From DAOLCO01 sp964612555 (lineage in GTDB: Bacteria; Bdellovibrionota_C; UBA2361; SZUA-149; DAOLCO01), in NCBI GenBank assembly GCA_964612555.1, contig CAZTBW010000002.1, forward strand, positions 124,001-188,000: 64,000 nucleotides of DNA, written 5' to 3'. Each line of letters starts with the position of its first letter. Positions within the stretch are counted from its first letter, which is position 1. Positions 7,737-16,400 of the stretch are shown piece by piece. The notes below the pieces were generated by a model. That model was given only the letters and a program-made list of their open reading frames with translations. It was not told the origin of the DNA and made no database searches. Position numbers and translations under genes: made by a program.

Positions 7737-9290
7737 TCATGGATGTGTAGAGACAAATCTTTCAATTTCCTTATTGACCCAGGTGTTGTCTTTACCAAGA
7801 TTTTTTGCCAGGAATTCCGCTACATCTTTACTGGCTTCTATTGTTGCTTTTCTGTTCAGAAGGACTGCTCGTGTTCTTCTCGAAAGTATGTCTTCCAGGG
7901 TAAGTGCCATTTCGTGAGTAAGGGCGTGTTGTATCATGGAGTATCTGACAGGAAGTTCCGGGTGGATTTTTTTTGCAAGTTCCGGGTTTTCTTTTTCGAG
8001 CTGTAGAATCTTTTCCGCTTCAGTGCCGTATGCTTTTAAAAATGGATCTTTTGCCTGAGCTGTTGAATAGTGAGCAAGAGGTGTGGGAGTGTTTGGGGTT
8101 TTTAGGTGTGGTAGTTTTCCGAGATGAATTGCTTTTTTAAGGACATCTTCTGCCATCACTCGATACGTTGTCCATTTCCCACCAGTGATGGTGAGAAGCC
8201 CCGAGTCTGAAGTGTAGATAGCATGTTCTCTTGGGACTACTCCCTTCTTGTTCTCGGGAGGTTTTATGAGTGGTCTGATGCCTGAGAATGTACCTAAAAT
8301 ATCTGAACGGCTTGGTTTTTTCAGAAGATATTTTGAAGTTTCTTCAAGAAGATAATCAATTTCGGATTCGCTTGGTCTGCATGGGTATTTTGCTTCAGAG
8401 AGTTTTGTTTCAGTTGTTCCAATAAGCATCGCTGCCTGCCAGGGGATTCCATACAAGACCGTGCCACGGGAAGTGTCGGGTATGATAAAAGCGGTACTGC
8501 TTCCGAGAAATTCAATTGGAAGCAGCAGGTGAGAGCCCTGCATGGGGAGTATGAGATTGTTTGCATCAGGTGCATCAAGTTTTCGAATCTGATCTACAAA
8601 AGGTCCACAGGCGTTAATGATAACTTTTCCCCGGACTTCAAATTCTGTAGCAGAGAGAGTGTCGAGAATTCTTGTTCCTGAAATTTTTCCATCTGTTTTT
8701 ATAAAAGAAATTACCTTGCAGTAATTGAGCGGTACTCCTCCTTTTTGTTCTGCTGAAATGGCAAGTGACAAGGCATATCTTGCATCATCAAACTGGCAAT
8801 CGTAATACTTGATGCCACCGTGGAGGTTCTCTATGTTGAGGTTAGGGATGAGAGATGTTATTTCCCGATTTGGCAGTGATTTTGAAGGGGGTCTTGAAGG
8901 TGATCTTGAGGAGAATTTGGTTAACAAATCGAAAAATAAAAGCCCGCTTCTAAAGTAAAGATGTTCAAATTTTGATCTACAGGGAATAATAAATGGGATG
9001 GTATCTACGAGGTGTGGAGCAATGGTTTTAAGTATTTCCTGTTCTTTTGCCGATTCGAGAAGTTTCGGTATGCTGAAGTCTTTTAAGTAGCGTATTCCCC
9101 CGTGAATGAGTTTTGTGCTGCTGCTCGAAGTTGCTGAAGCGAAATCATGCTGTTCAAACAGAATGCTACGATATCCCCTGGCAGATGCTTCATGGAGTAT
9201 GCCAAGTCCGGTAGCTCCTCCTCCTATGATAATAATATCCCAGATGTCGTTATCTGAGCCGGCTTTTTTGAGTAAAGTTTCCCGCTTCAT
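7737..9290 (-). CDS. glpD: Glycerol-3-phosphate dehydrogenase (FAD, aerobic type)
   Basis: GlpD oxidises sn-glycerol 3-phosphate to dihydroxyacetone phosphate and passes electrons to quinone at the inner membrane. The 517-residue form begins MKRETLLKK and shows the FAD dinucleotide motif IIIIGGGATGLGIL, the SSTKLIHGGIRYL block, PFIIPCRSK, INACGPFVDQI, and GGKWTTYRVMAEDV typical of the family. The ATG at 9290 was chosen over a start 48 bases upstream because it overlaps the glpK stop as ATGA (9287-9290) and has an AGGA ribosome site. GlpK and GlpD form a two-gene glycerol operon. No glpF or glpR is present in the window. Confidence 0.95.
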   Translation of the reverse strand: MKRETLLKKAGSDNDIWDIIIIGGGATGLGILHEASARGYRSILFEQHDFASATSSSSTKLIHGGIRYLKDFSIPKLLESAKEQEILKTIAPHLVDTIPFIIPCRSKFEHLYFRSGLLFFDLLTKFSSRSPSRPPSKSLPNREITSLIPNLNIENLHGGIKYYDCQFDDARYALSLAISAEQKGGVPLNYCKVISFIKTDGKISGTRILDTLSATEFEVRGKVIINACGPFVDQIRKLDAPDANNLILPMQGSHLLLPIEFLGSSTAFIIPDTSRGTVLYGIPWQAAMLIGTTETKLSEAKYPCRPSESEIDYLLEETSKYLLKKPSRSDILGTFSGIRPLIKPPENKKGVVPREHAIYTSDSGLLTITGGKWTTYRVMAEDVLKKAIHLGKLPHLKTPNTPTPLAHYSTAQAKDPFLKAYGTEAEKILQLEKENPELAKKIHPELPVRYSMIQHALTHEMALTLEDILSRRTRAVLLNRKATIEASKDVAEFLAKNLGKDNTWVNKEIERFVSTHP

Positions 9291-10768
9291 TGTGAAAGAA
9301 TTTCCTGATATCTTGATTTTGCAATGGCACGAGACCATCCCTCAAGCAGTGCTTCTCTTTTGCTTTGTGGAATTTTTGGTTCAAATCGTTTTTCCGCTTT
9401 CCAGGTCTTTTCTATTTCAGAAAAATTGCGCCATAGTCCACACCGGAGCCCTGCAAGAAATGCGGCGCCGAGTGCGGTTGTTTCGGAAATTACTGGTCGT
9501 ACTACCGGTATATCCAGAATATCTGATTGAAACTGTAAGAGTATATTGTTTACTGAAGCGCCCCCGTCGACACGGAGTTCGGTGGGTGTTGTTGATGAGT
9601 CTTTACTCATTGCATGAACTACGTCTCTGGTTTGAAATGCCATACTCTCAAGAGTGGCACGGGCAATATGGGTTTTGGTAGTTGTTCCTCTTATGCCGGT
9701 AATAATTCCCTCCGCTTTTGTATCCCAGTAGGGGGCACCTAAGCCGTTAAATGCCGGTACGAAGTACACTCCGGCAGTATCGGGTACTTGAGCAGCAAGA
9801 GATTCGATTTCGGAAGAAGCTGAGATTAATCCAAGTCCATCCCGTATCCACTGTACGGCAGCACCTCCAATGAAGACACTGCCTTCCAGTGCGTATGAGT
9901 TCTTTTGAAACGTGAGTGTGGTGAGAAGCCTGTTTGTTGAAGTTATGGGAGTGTCTCCTGTGTGCATTAAGAGAAAACATCCGGTGCCGTAGGTGTTTTT
10001 TATCATTCCTTTTTTTGTGCAGCACTGTCCAAGAAGTGCGGCGTGCTGATCACCGGCGATACCGTATATTGGTATTCCTTTTAATTCCATAGTTGCCACA
10101 CCAAATTCAGAACTGGAATCCTGGATACCGGGAAGACAATTTTTCGGTACCTCAAATATTTTTAGTAATTCCTCGTCCCATGACGCGGTGTGAATATTGT
10201 AGAGCATAGTTCGGGAAGCATTGGTATGATCTGTCGCAAAAGAAGTGCCCCCGCTGAGTTTAAACAGTATCCATGAGTCAATAGTGCCTATGCAGAGAGA
10301 ATTGTTTTCAGCAGATTGCTTTACCTCTTTTCTGGTTTCCATGAGCCATTTGATTTTTGAGGCAGAAAAATATGGGTGGATGACAAGTCCTGTCTTTTTC
10401 AGGATGGTATCTTCAAGCCCCTCTAGAACGAGACTTTCGCACAGAGTGGTGGTTCTCCGGTCTTGCCAGATAATTGCGTTATAGAGGGGAGCTCCCGTGT
10501 TCCTATCCCAGGCGATGATACTTTCTCTTTGGTTGGTGATACCGATGGCGGTGATTTCATCGAGTGATATGTTTGCTTTTGTAATGGCTTGAATTGCAAC
10601 GCTTCGTTGGGACTCCCATATTTCCAGGGGGTCTTGTTCGACCCACCCTGCCTGAGGGTAAAGAAGTGTTGTTTCCTTTTGTGCCAGGGAGATAATCCGG
10701 GCATCTTCATTGAATATAAGTGCCCGGGAACTGCTGGTGCCCTGATCTAATGCTAGAATGTATCCCAT
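9287..10768 (-). CDS. glpK: Glycerol kinase
   Basis: Glycerol kinase phosphorylates glycerol to sn-glycerol 3-phosphate in the cytoplasm. The 493-residue FGGY-family protein has the N-terminal phosphate loop LALDQGTSSSRALIF, the glycerol-binding TNQRESIIAWDR and WQDRRT, then GIAGDQHAALLGQ, KNTYGTGCFLL, and VPAFNGLGAPYWD, with LRVDGGASVNN near the C-terminus. Length agrees with the family (about 500). It is the first gene of the glpKD operon, with glpD starting within its stop codon. The 150-base AT-rich region upstream also serves the divergent glycine-zipper gene. Confidence 0.97.
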   Translation of the reverse strand: MGYILALDQGTSSSRALIFNEDARIISLAQKETTLLYPQAGWVEQDPLEIWESQRSVAIQAITKANISLDEITAIGITNQRESIIAWDRNTGAPLYNAIIWQDRRTTTLCESLVLEGLEDTILKKTGLVIHPYFSASKIKWLMETRKEVKQSAENNSLCIGTIDSWILFKLSGGTSFATDHTNASRTMLYNIHTASWDEELLKIFEVPKNCLPGIQDSSSEFGVATMELKGIPIYGIAGDQHAALLGQCCTKKGMIKNTYGTGCFLLMHTGDTPITSTNRLLTTLTFQKNSYALEGSVFIGGAAVQWIRDGLGLISASSEIESLAAQVPDTAGVYFVPAFNGLGAPYWDTKAEGIITGIRGTTTKTHIARATLESMAFQTRDVVHAMSKDSSTTPTELRVDGGASVNNILLQFQSDILDIPVVRPVISETTALGAAFLAGLRCGLWRNFSEIEKTWKAEKRFEPKIPQSKREALLEGWSRAIAKSRYQEILSQ

Positions 10769-10920
10769 AGGCTGTGCTCTTGTAGTATAACTAGTTGAAA
10801 TGAATAGATAATTTAATTTGAAAAAAGTGTAAAATTAATAAAAATCTGGTTACAGTTTTATAATTATAGCTCATAATAGAAGAAAGGGTTGATTTTTATT
10901 TCTGTAGGGTGTGGGTTTTC

Positions 10921-11277
10921 ATGTTTCATAAGTCATTGCAATTAATTTTAATTTTCTCCCTGTTATGTACCACTTCCTGTGGTTTCCTGAATTCAAATGC
11001 AGGTGCGGGGGTGCTTACCGGTGGTCTTATAGGTGCCGGTGCGGGTGCCTTGATAGGTACCGCAACTGGTACGATTGGTCCTGCAATCGCCATAGGTGCC
11101 GGTTTTGGTGCAATCAGTGGTGGACTCATCGGAAGTAGTATGGATATCAGGGAATTAGAAAGAAAGCGGATGGATGAAGAGAAATATTATCAGGGGCTTG
11201 AGATTGATCGTCAGAATCGGGAAATCGAGGGTGTTCGAAGACAACAACGCTACGACGATGCCTTTCAGCGCTATTAA
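10921..11277 (+). CDS. Small glycine-zipper lipoprotein
   Basis: This predicted 118-residue lipoprotein starts MFHKSLQLILIFSLLCTTSC; the cysteine after the hydrophobic stretch is a likely lipid site, although TTSC is a loose lipobox. The mature part has a glycine-zipper segment (GLIGAGAGALIGTATGTIG and IGAGFGAISGGLIGSSMD), which in such proteins packs hydrophobic hairpins in or near the outer membrane, followed by a charged coiled-coil-like tail ending in RRQQRYDDAFQRY. The ATG at 10921 is chosen over a GTG at 10909 since it places the signal peptide at the start. It stands alone, diverging from glpK, 162 bases before a second glycine-zipper lipoprotein. Confidence 0.7.
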   Translation: MFHKSLQLILIFSLLCTTSCGFLNSNAGAGVLTGGLIGAGAGALIGTATGTIGPAIAIGAGFGAISGGLIGSSMDIRELERKRMDEEKYYQGLEIDRQNREIEGVRRQQRYDDAFQRY

Positions 11278-11342
11278 TTAAAATACAAAAGCCGCATTTT
11301 AGGTCTGGCTAGATCACTAAAAAACTGTTTCAATACGTCTGA

Positions 11343-11380
11343 CTTGAATATCTTCAAGTGTGAACTTTTTTTGTTCATAC
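11343..11380 (+). other. Two small hairpins between glycine-zipper genes
   Basis: CTTGAA-TATC-TTCAAG (11343-11358) is followed directly by a TGAAC/GTTCA hairpin with a T-rich loop (11361-11377). No clean T-run follows, so a terminator call is weak; a leader-RNA role for the next gene is equally possible. Confidence 0.25.
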
Positions 11381-11439
11381 GATTGGGGATTTTTTCATAG
11401 TCACATTCTTTGTTTCATGTTTTTTAGGAAACTTTTTGT

Positions 11440-12687
11440 ATGAGTGATAAAGCCGTTTCTATAAAATTTTTAATATTTTTCTTTCCTGTTTTTTTTACTT
11501 CCTGTTCCACTTTGAGAGATGCCGGAGTTCCTGCACCTGAAATGGAAACTACGGAGACTGGTATTGCTACCGGTGTGGTGCTGGGTGCGGGTATAGGTGC
11601 GATTGTGGGTTCTACTGCCGGTCAGGCAGGAGCGGGAGCCGTAGTGGGTGGAGTGGCTGGTGGAGCTACCGGTGGTGTGATTGGAAAGGCACTTGAGGTT
11701 CAGGAAAAGAGAATTGAGGCGCATGATCAAAAACTTGGGATGGATACACGACCTACCGGTGGAGCATCGATGCGTTCCAGATTGTGGGCGCCTGCGGATG
11801 AAACGGAGTATTCCAATAACAGACCAAGTGGTGACCGTGGTGTGGCAGCAAGACATGTATCCTCGGTAGATTCAAGAGCTGGAAATGTCAGCAATGTTTC
11901 TCTCCAAAATGTCTCTCCCCAAAAGAGGTACCCTTCTCAGGTAACTCAAATTCAAAGAGATACAAGTGATCTGTATGCTTCCCGGAAAGATCAGAGCCCA
12001 CAGAGGGAGGTATCAAGAGTGCTTACAGAGGAGCCCATAAATACAAAAACGTCTGCAAATTCTTTGGGTGCTGCATCTGCCCCGAGGATAGAACTTGAGA
12101 AGCCAAGGGCAGAGTTACCCCCGGCACAGGGTCTTCCTCCTATGAGAAGACCTTCTTTTGAAAATGCACGGGAAAGCGCAGGAGAAAATGCTCAGCGTTC
12201 ATCCCTGGCGTCTCCACCACAGGGAACGGAAAAAAGAATAGCACTGACCCCTCCACCTTCGAGTCGGGTACCTTCGAAGCAGGCACCTTCCAGGCAGGAA
12301 GTTGAGAAAAAAAATAAGGAAGAGGTAAAGGCAAAAGTGGCTCTGCAAAAAACAGCAGCTCCACAGACTGTTACTCCTGTTACCCCGGCTAAAAAAACTG
12401 CAACTACGTCAGCAGTGAAAAGTACTTGTGAAAAAGGCAAAAGCGAAGTGGCTCGTGCAAGAAGCGCTGCCAGTGATTCGGATAAGGTGTTTTATTTCAG
12501 AAGAGCCATTCTTGCGTGTCCTGAAGACTCTTCTCTTCGGGTAGAGCTTGGCAAGATTTATGCTCGTCTTGGCTTAAAGGAAGATGCCCGAAAAGAGTTT
12601 ACGAAGGCGCTTGATTTTGATCCTTCCAATGAGTCGGCTCAGGATGAATTAAGCATAATGATGTTAGATAGTCACGCAAGTAATTAA
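11440..12687 (+). CDS. Glycine-zipper lipoprotein with disordered linker and C-terminal TPR
   Basis: This 415-residue protein begins with a lipoprotein signal (FLIFFFPVFFTSCST). The order is: glycine zipper at about residues 40-85 (GVVLGAGIGAIVGSTAGQ and AVVGGVAGGATGGVIGKAL), a long Ser/Pro/Gln/Arg-rich low-complexity linker (about 105-330), then two TPR-like helical pairs (FYFRRAILACPEDSSLRVEL and IYARLGLKEDARKEFTKALD). The layout suggests an outer-membrane anchored scaffold with a periplasmic protein-binding end. It is six bases upstream of an OmpA-like lipoprotein, so the two are likely one operon and may work together at the peptidoglycan/outer membrane interface. Specific function is unknown. 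Confidence 0.7.
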   Translation: MSDKAVSIKFLIFFFPVFFTSCSTLRDAGVPAPEMETTETGIATGVVLGAGIGAIVGSTAGQAGAGAVVGGVAGGATGGVIGKALEVQEKRIEAHDQKLGMDTRPTGGASMRSRLWAPADETEYSNNRPSGDRGVAARHVSSVDSRAGNVSNVSLQNVSPQKRYPSQVTQIQRDTSDLYASRKDQSPQREVSRVLTEEPINTKTSANSLGAASAPRIELEKPRAELPPAQGLPPMRRPSFENARESAGENAQRSSLASPPQGTEKRIALTPPPSSRVPSKQAPSRQEVEKKNKEEVKAKVALQKTAAPQTVTPVTPAKKTATTSAVKSTCEKGKSEVARARSAASDSDKVFYFRRAILACPEDSSLRVELGKIYARLGLKEDARKEFTKALDFDPSNESAQDELSIMMLDSHASN

Positions 12688-12693
12688 TATCTT

Positions 12694-13278
12694 ATGAGAG
12701 CCTCTTTCGTTCTATTTTTCTCTTTTTTTCTTGGCACAAGTGCGTGTTTCCAAAATCAGGCAGGATATCAGACTTCAGATCAGGTACCTGATTTTGTTAC
12801 CAGTGAGTTAAAGACAGAATCTGATCAAGAGCTCGGGGCGCGCAGTCAAAAGAATCAGGCTCTTGTAAGTGAGAATAAACGATTAATTGAAAAGCTTCGT
12901 CAAAAAGGTGCCGATGTGCGGGGTACTGACCGTGGGGTGGTGATAAACCTTTCTGATGTGCTTTTTGAGTTTGATCGCTATCATCTGACCGGAGCCGCAA
13001 GGATTATTATTCAGGAAATCTCAAGCGTGCTTAAGGATGTTTCTGGGAGGAGTATCTCCATTGAGGGACATTCCGATTCTATTGGTAAGGTGTTATATAA
13101 CAAGCAGCTTTCTTTAAGAAGAGCGGAGGTGGTTGCAAGTGAGTTACGACAACACGGAGTGGGCTCCTCGTATATGAAAGTTCGTGGTTTTGGGGAAGGC
13201 TATCCGGTGGCGAGCAATAATTCCGAAGAGGGACGCTCCAGAAACCGCCGGGTTGAGATAGTAATACTACACAATTAA
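12694..13278 (+). CDS. OmpA-family peptidoglycan-binding lipoprotein
   Basis: A 194-residue protein with a lipoprotein-type signal (FFSFFLGTSAC, Cys near residue 18), a short coiled linker (SENKRLIEKLRQKGAD), and a complete OmpA C-terminal domain: VVINLSDVLFEFDRYHLT, ISIEGHSDSIGKVLYNKQLS, RRAEVVASELRQHGV, and VRGFGEGYPVASNNSEEGRSRNRRVEI (quoted in parts of one domain). The conserved Asp of HSD and Arg of NRRVEI bind diaminopimelate of peptidoglycan in this family. It is probably a Pal/YiaD-like tether of the outer membrane to the cell wall, co-transcribed with the TPR lipoprotein upstream. Confidence 0.85.
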   Translation: MRASFVLFFSFFLGTSACFQNQAGYQTSDQVPDFVTSELKTESDQELGARSQKNQALVSENKRLIEKLRQKGADVRGTDRGVVINLSDVLFEFDRYHLTGAARIIIQEISSVLKDVSGRSISIEGHSDSIGKVLYNKQLSLRRAEVVASELRQHGVGSSYMKVRGFGEGYPVASNNSEEGRSRNRRVEIVILHN

Positions 13279-13328
13279 ATCCCATTAATAAAAACAGTGT
13301 AGTATTATCCCCCGTAATATTTTTCTTA

Positions 13329-13368
13329 GGGGCACCCTTCCCGGGGCGTAGGGGGATCCGAAGTGCCC
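13329..13368 (+). other. GC-rich hairpin downstream of the OmpA-like gene
   Basis: GGGCAC (13330-13335) pairs with GTGCCC (13363-13368) around a GC-rich interior containing CCCGGGGCG and GGGGGATCCG. There is no immediate T-run. It may be a Rho-assisted terminator, a small structured RNA or a degenerate dispersed repeat; its GGATCCGAAG part resembles the reverse complement of the repeat near 44830. Confidence 0.25.
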
Positions 13369-13486
13369 TGTGTATTTTCCCCTCTGTTCGTGAGAGGTGT
13401 TAGTAGTAAGAAAGTGGTCAATCCTGAATCTTCAGAATATAAAAACCGTTGTTACTAATAATCGCAAACAAAATCATCTAAAATCT

Positions 13487-16400
13487 ATGCTTCGTAAGTA
13501 TATCTTTTTCGGGAGTCTATTCTTTTTCTCACTGTCGTTTTCTTTTCTTTTTACAGATGTAGAAGCAGAGGTACACACTGAGTCGATTCCTTCTTCACTT
13601 GCCGAATGGGTTCCCTGGATTCAGGATAAAAACCCCGAATGGAATTGTGCAAAAACTCCCAAAGGGACAGCATGTACCTGGATTGGGAAGGTGACTTATT
13701 CAATTGCAGATAATGAAACTGATTTTGAACTTGAAGGTTTATTACTTCGAGGAGGTGATATTCCTCTTCCTTCAAGTAGCAAGCTTGTCTCATCGCACAT
13801 CAGTGTTTATAGAGATGGCAGCAAATATCTGCGCTACACAGTAAGTCGCGAGGAGGGGAAATCTGCGGTTGTGGGTTTACCCAAAGGTACCTATAAAATT
13901 ACTGGCAAGTTGTTATATGAAAAAACCCCATCTGAAATTCCTGCGCCATCCGAATATGGCTTGATCGAGATAGTGCCGAGTGAGGTGTCTGTCAAAGAGG
14001 GTGCTGGGACTATTCGTTATTACAGAGGGAAAGATCAGATATATATTGAGAAAAAGGCTCAGTCTGAAATAGAAATTGAGGACAGTGTGCGTGTGGAGCT
14101 TTTTCGCTCCATTCAGGACGGAAGCCCTTTAAAAATAACTACTCGTCTTCGGTTACAGGTATCAGGAAATCCGCGTACCATCAGTTTTGGAAAGGTGCTC
14201 CCCAAAAATAGTGTTATCAGCAGGGTTAACAGTACTCTTCAGTATTCTTTGAATAATTCTGAGCTCAGTCTTCAGGTGTATCAGGGGTCGCACGATGTTG
14301 AGCTTGTGAGTCTTCTGTCTCAGCCGGTATATGAGATAGATGTTTCCGATGTTTCGTCTGAGTTGTTGCCTGAAGAAGAAATCTGGGTCTGGAATGCCTA
14401 TCCGCAATTTCGTGGAGTTGAAATAAGTGGTGCCCGTTCTCTTAATCCTTCTCAAGTCAGGTTACCTTCAGGTTTTAGAGGTAGTTCGACTCTTGGAGTA
14501 GCTCGGGAGTCAAAGATCGTTTTAAAAGAAATACGTCGTGGAGAAGAGGTTGCACCGAAAAATTCACTTTTTGTTACAAGAACCATATATCCTAAATTAG
14601 ATAAGTCGGGTTTCATAATTCAGGATGAGGTTAGTGGCACTCTTAATTCTGCTACAAGATTAAATATGCTGCCTGAGCTTGAGCCCGGTGGAGCCTTTCT
14701 TAATCACGCTCCGGTTCCTCTCACTATTGACCCGGGGACGAATGAATCAGGAGTTGAAATCAGAGAAACTCAATTTGTACTTTCCGGAACATCCGCTTTT
14801 GAAAATTCATTCAGCACAAAGACTACTTTTAAGGCAACGGGCTGGAACAGTGAGATGGAGCAGGTGAATCTGAATTTGCCTTTGCCACCATCATGGAAAC
14901 TACTGGCGGTAAGTGGTGTATCAAGTGCAAAAGGCACCTGGGTTTCTCTCTGGAACTCTTATGAGATATTTTTACTTCTGATTTTAAGTATTTTTGTAAT
15001 GAAGTTGTTTAACAAGAAACTTGCTGTGCTTTTTCTTGTATTTTCCGTTATCTCCAAAGGCGAGTTTATGAACCCCTGCATATTTTTCGCCTGGCTTATG
15101 GTTTTTTATGCTGCAAGTACCGCTCTAAACAGTACTGCACATAAAACCCTTCAGGCTGCAATTTATGGAAGTGTGTTTCTTTCTCTTGCGGCATATTGTG
15201 TTCAGACACTTTCATTTGCAAAGCTACAGTTTATTCAGTTTTTACATCCGCAACTTCAATCGGGAACCAGATATCGTTCTCTTTTTCAGGAAATAGCGAG
15301 TCTCATAGAAATGAGCCCCCTAATTTGGCCTACAATGCTTTTCTTTATCTTTGTTGGGCTGTGTGTTTTGTTTTGGGCTATGAAAGGGGAGAGCTGGGGT
15401 TATAAGGTGGGTCGTCTTGTCCTTGGTGGTTTTTTTGTTTTTATTGTTAGTGGTGTGGTCTCAGGGGTTGTGGGTTTATCGGCATTATTTCTCGGCTCTT
15501 CTTTTGATGATTCATCAGAATCCTATCTTGGCGCTCCTGCAAGCCATGCACCTGAAGCTATGATGAGCTCTTCTGCGCCTTCTGAAATCAGTTATGATGA
15601 TACAAGGATATTATCGAAAATTGCAGGAGGTAGAAGGCAGGTGCAGAAACCAAAAGACAGGGAGCTTCAATCAGGTCTGTTTGTGCCTGAGTGGAGATGG
15701 AAAACCGCATCTGCTCTTATACGGGGACCTGTTCCGCCTTCTTATGAGGTGTCAATGTATTATCTGCCCTCAGGAATTGAGAGATTTTTATGTGCCCTTC
15801 GTTCTTGTCTTTCAATTGTTTTATTTGTTTGGTCTCTCCTTTTGATAGTGCCACGTGATGTGATGGCTAGGCTTTCTTCTCTGGCGGCTCGTCATTCGGT
15901 GTGTTTTTTGATTGTTCTTTCTGCTCTTATGGGGGCAAAAGAGGCGAGGGCAGAATTTCCACCGGAAGCCTATCTGAAGGATCTCGAAAATCGGCTTGAG
16001 TCCCGGCTATGCAAAGAGGCTGAGTGTAGTACCATCCATGATCTTTCTCTTGTTATGGATGAAGGCACGTATGTTTTTAAAATTAGTGCTTCATCAATTG
16101 GAAAAAGTGTCGTTCGTATTCCAGGCAAGATCACAGACTTTTCTCCAAAAGAAATCGTTATAAATGGAAGTAGAAAAAGTTATGCCCGAATTAATGAAGA
16201 ACATCTTGAGGTGCTTCTTGAAAATGGGCTGAGTAGTGTTGAAGTGCGTGGGGAGCTTAGATTTGATGGTTCAATTACCGTTCGTTTTCCTCAGTTGCCT
16301 CTTGATTTTTCTTATACCTCTTCAAGTTGGCGACTGGATAAGGTGCTTCAGCGAGGAGAGGTTCCCACTGAGCTTAAGTTAATCAGGGAGAGTGTTGAAA

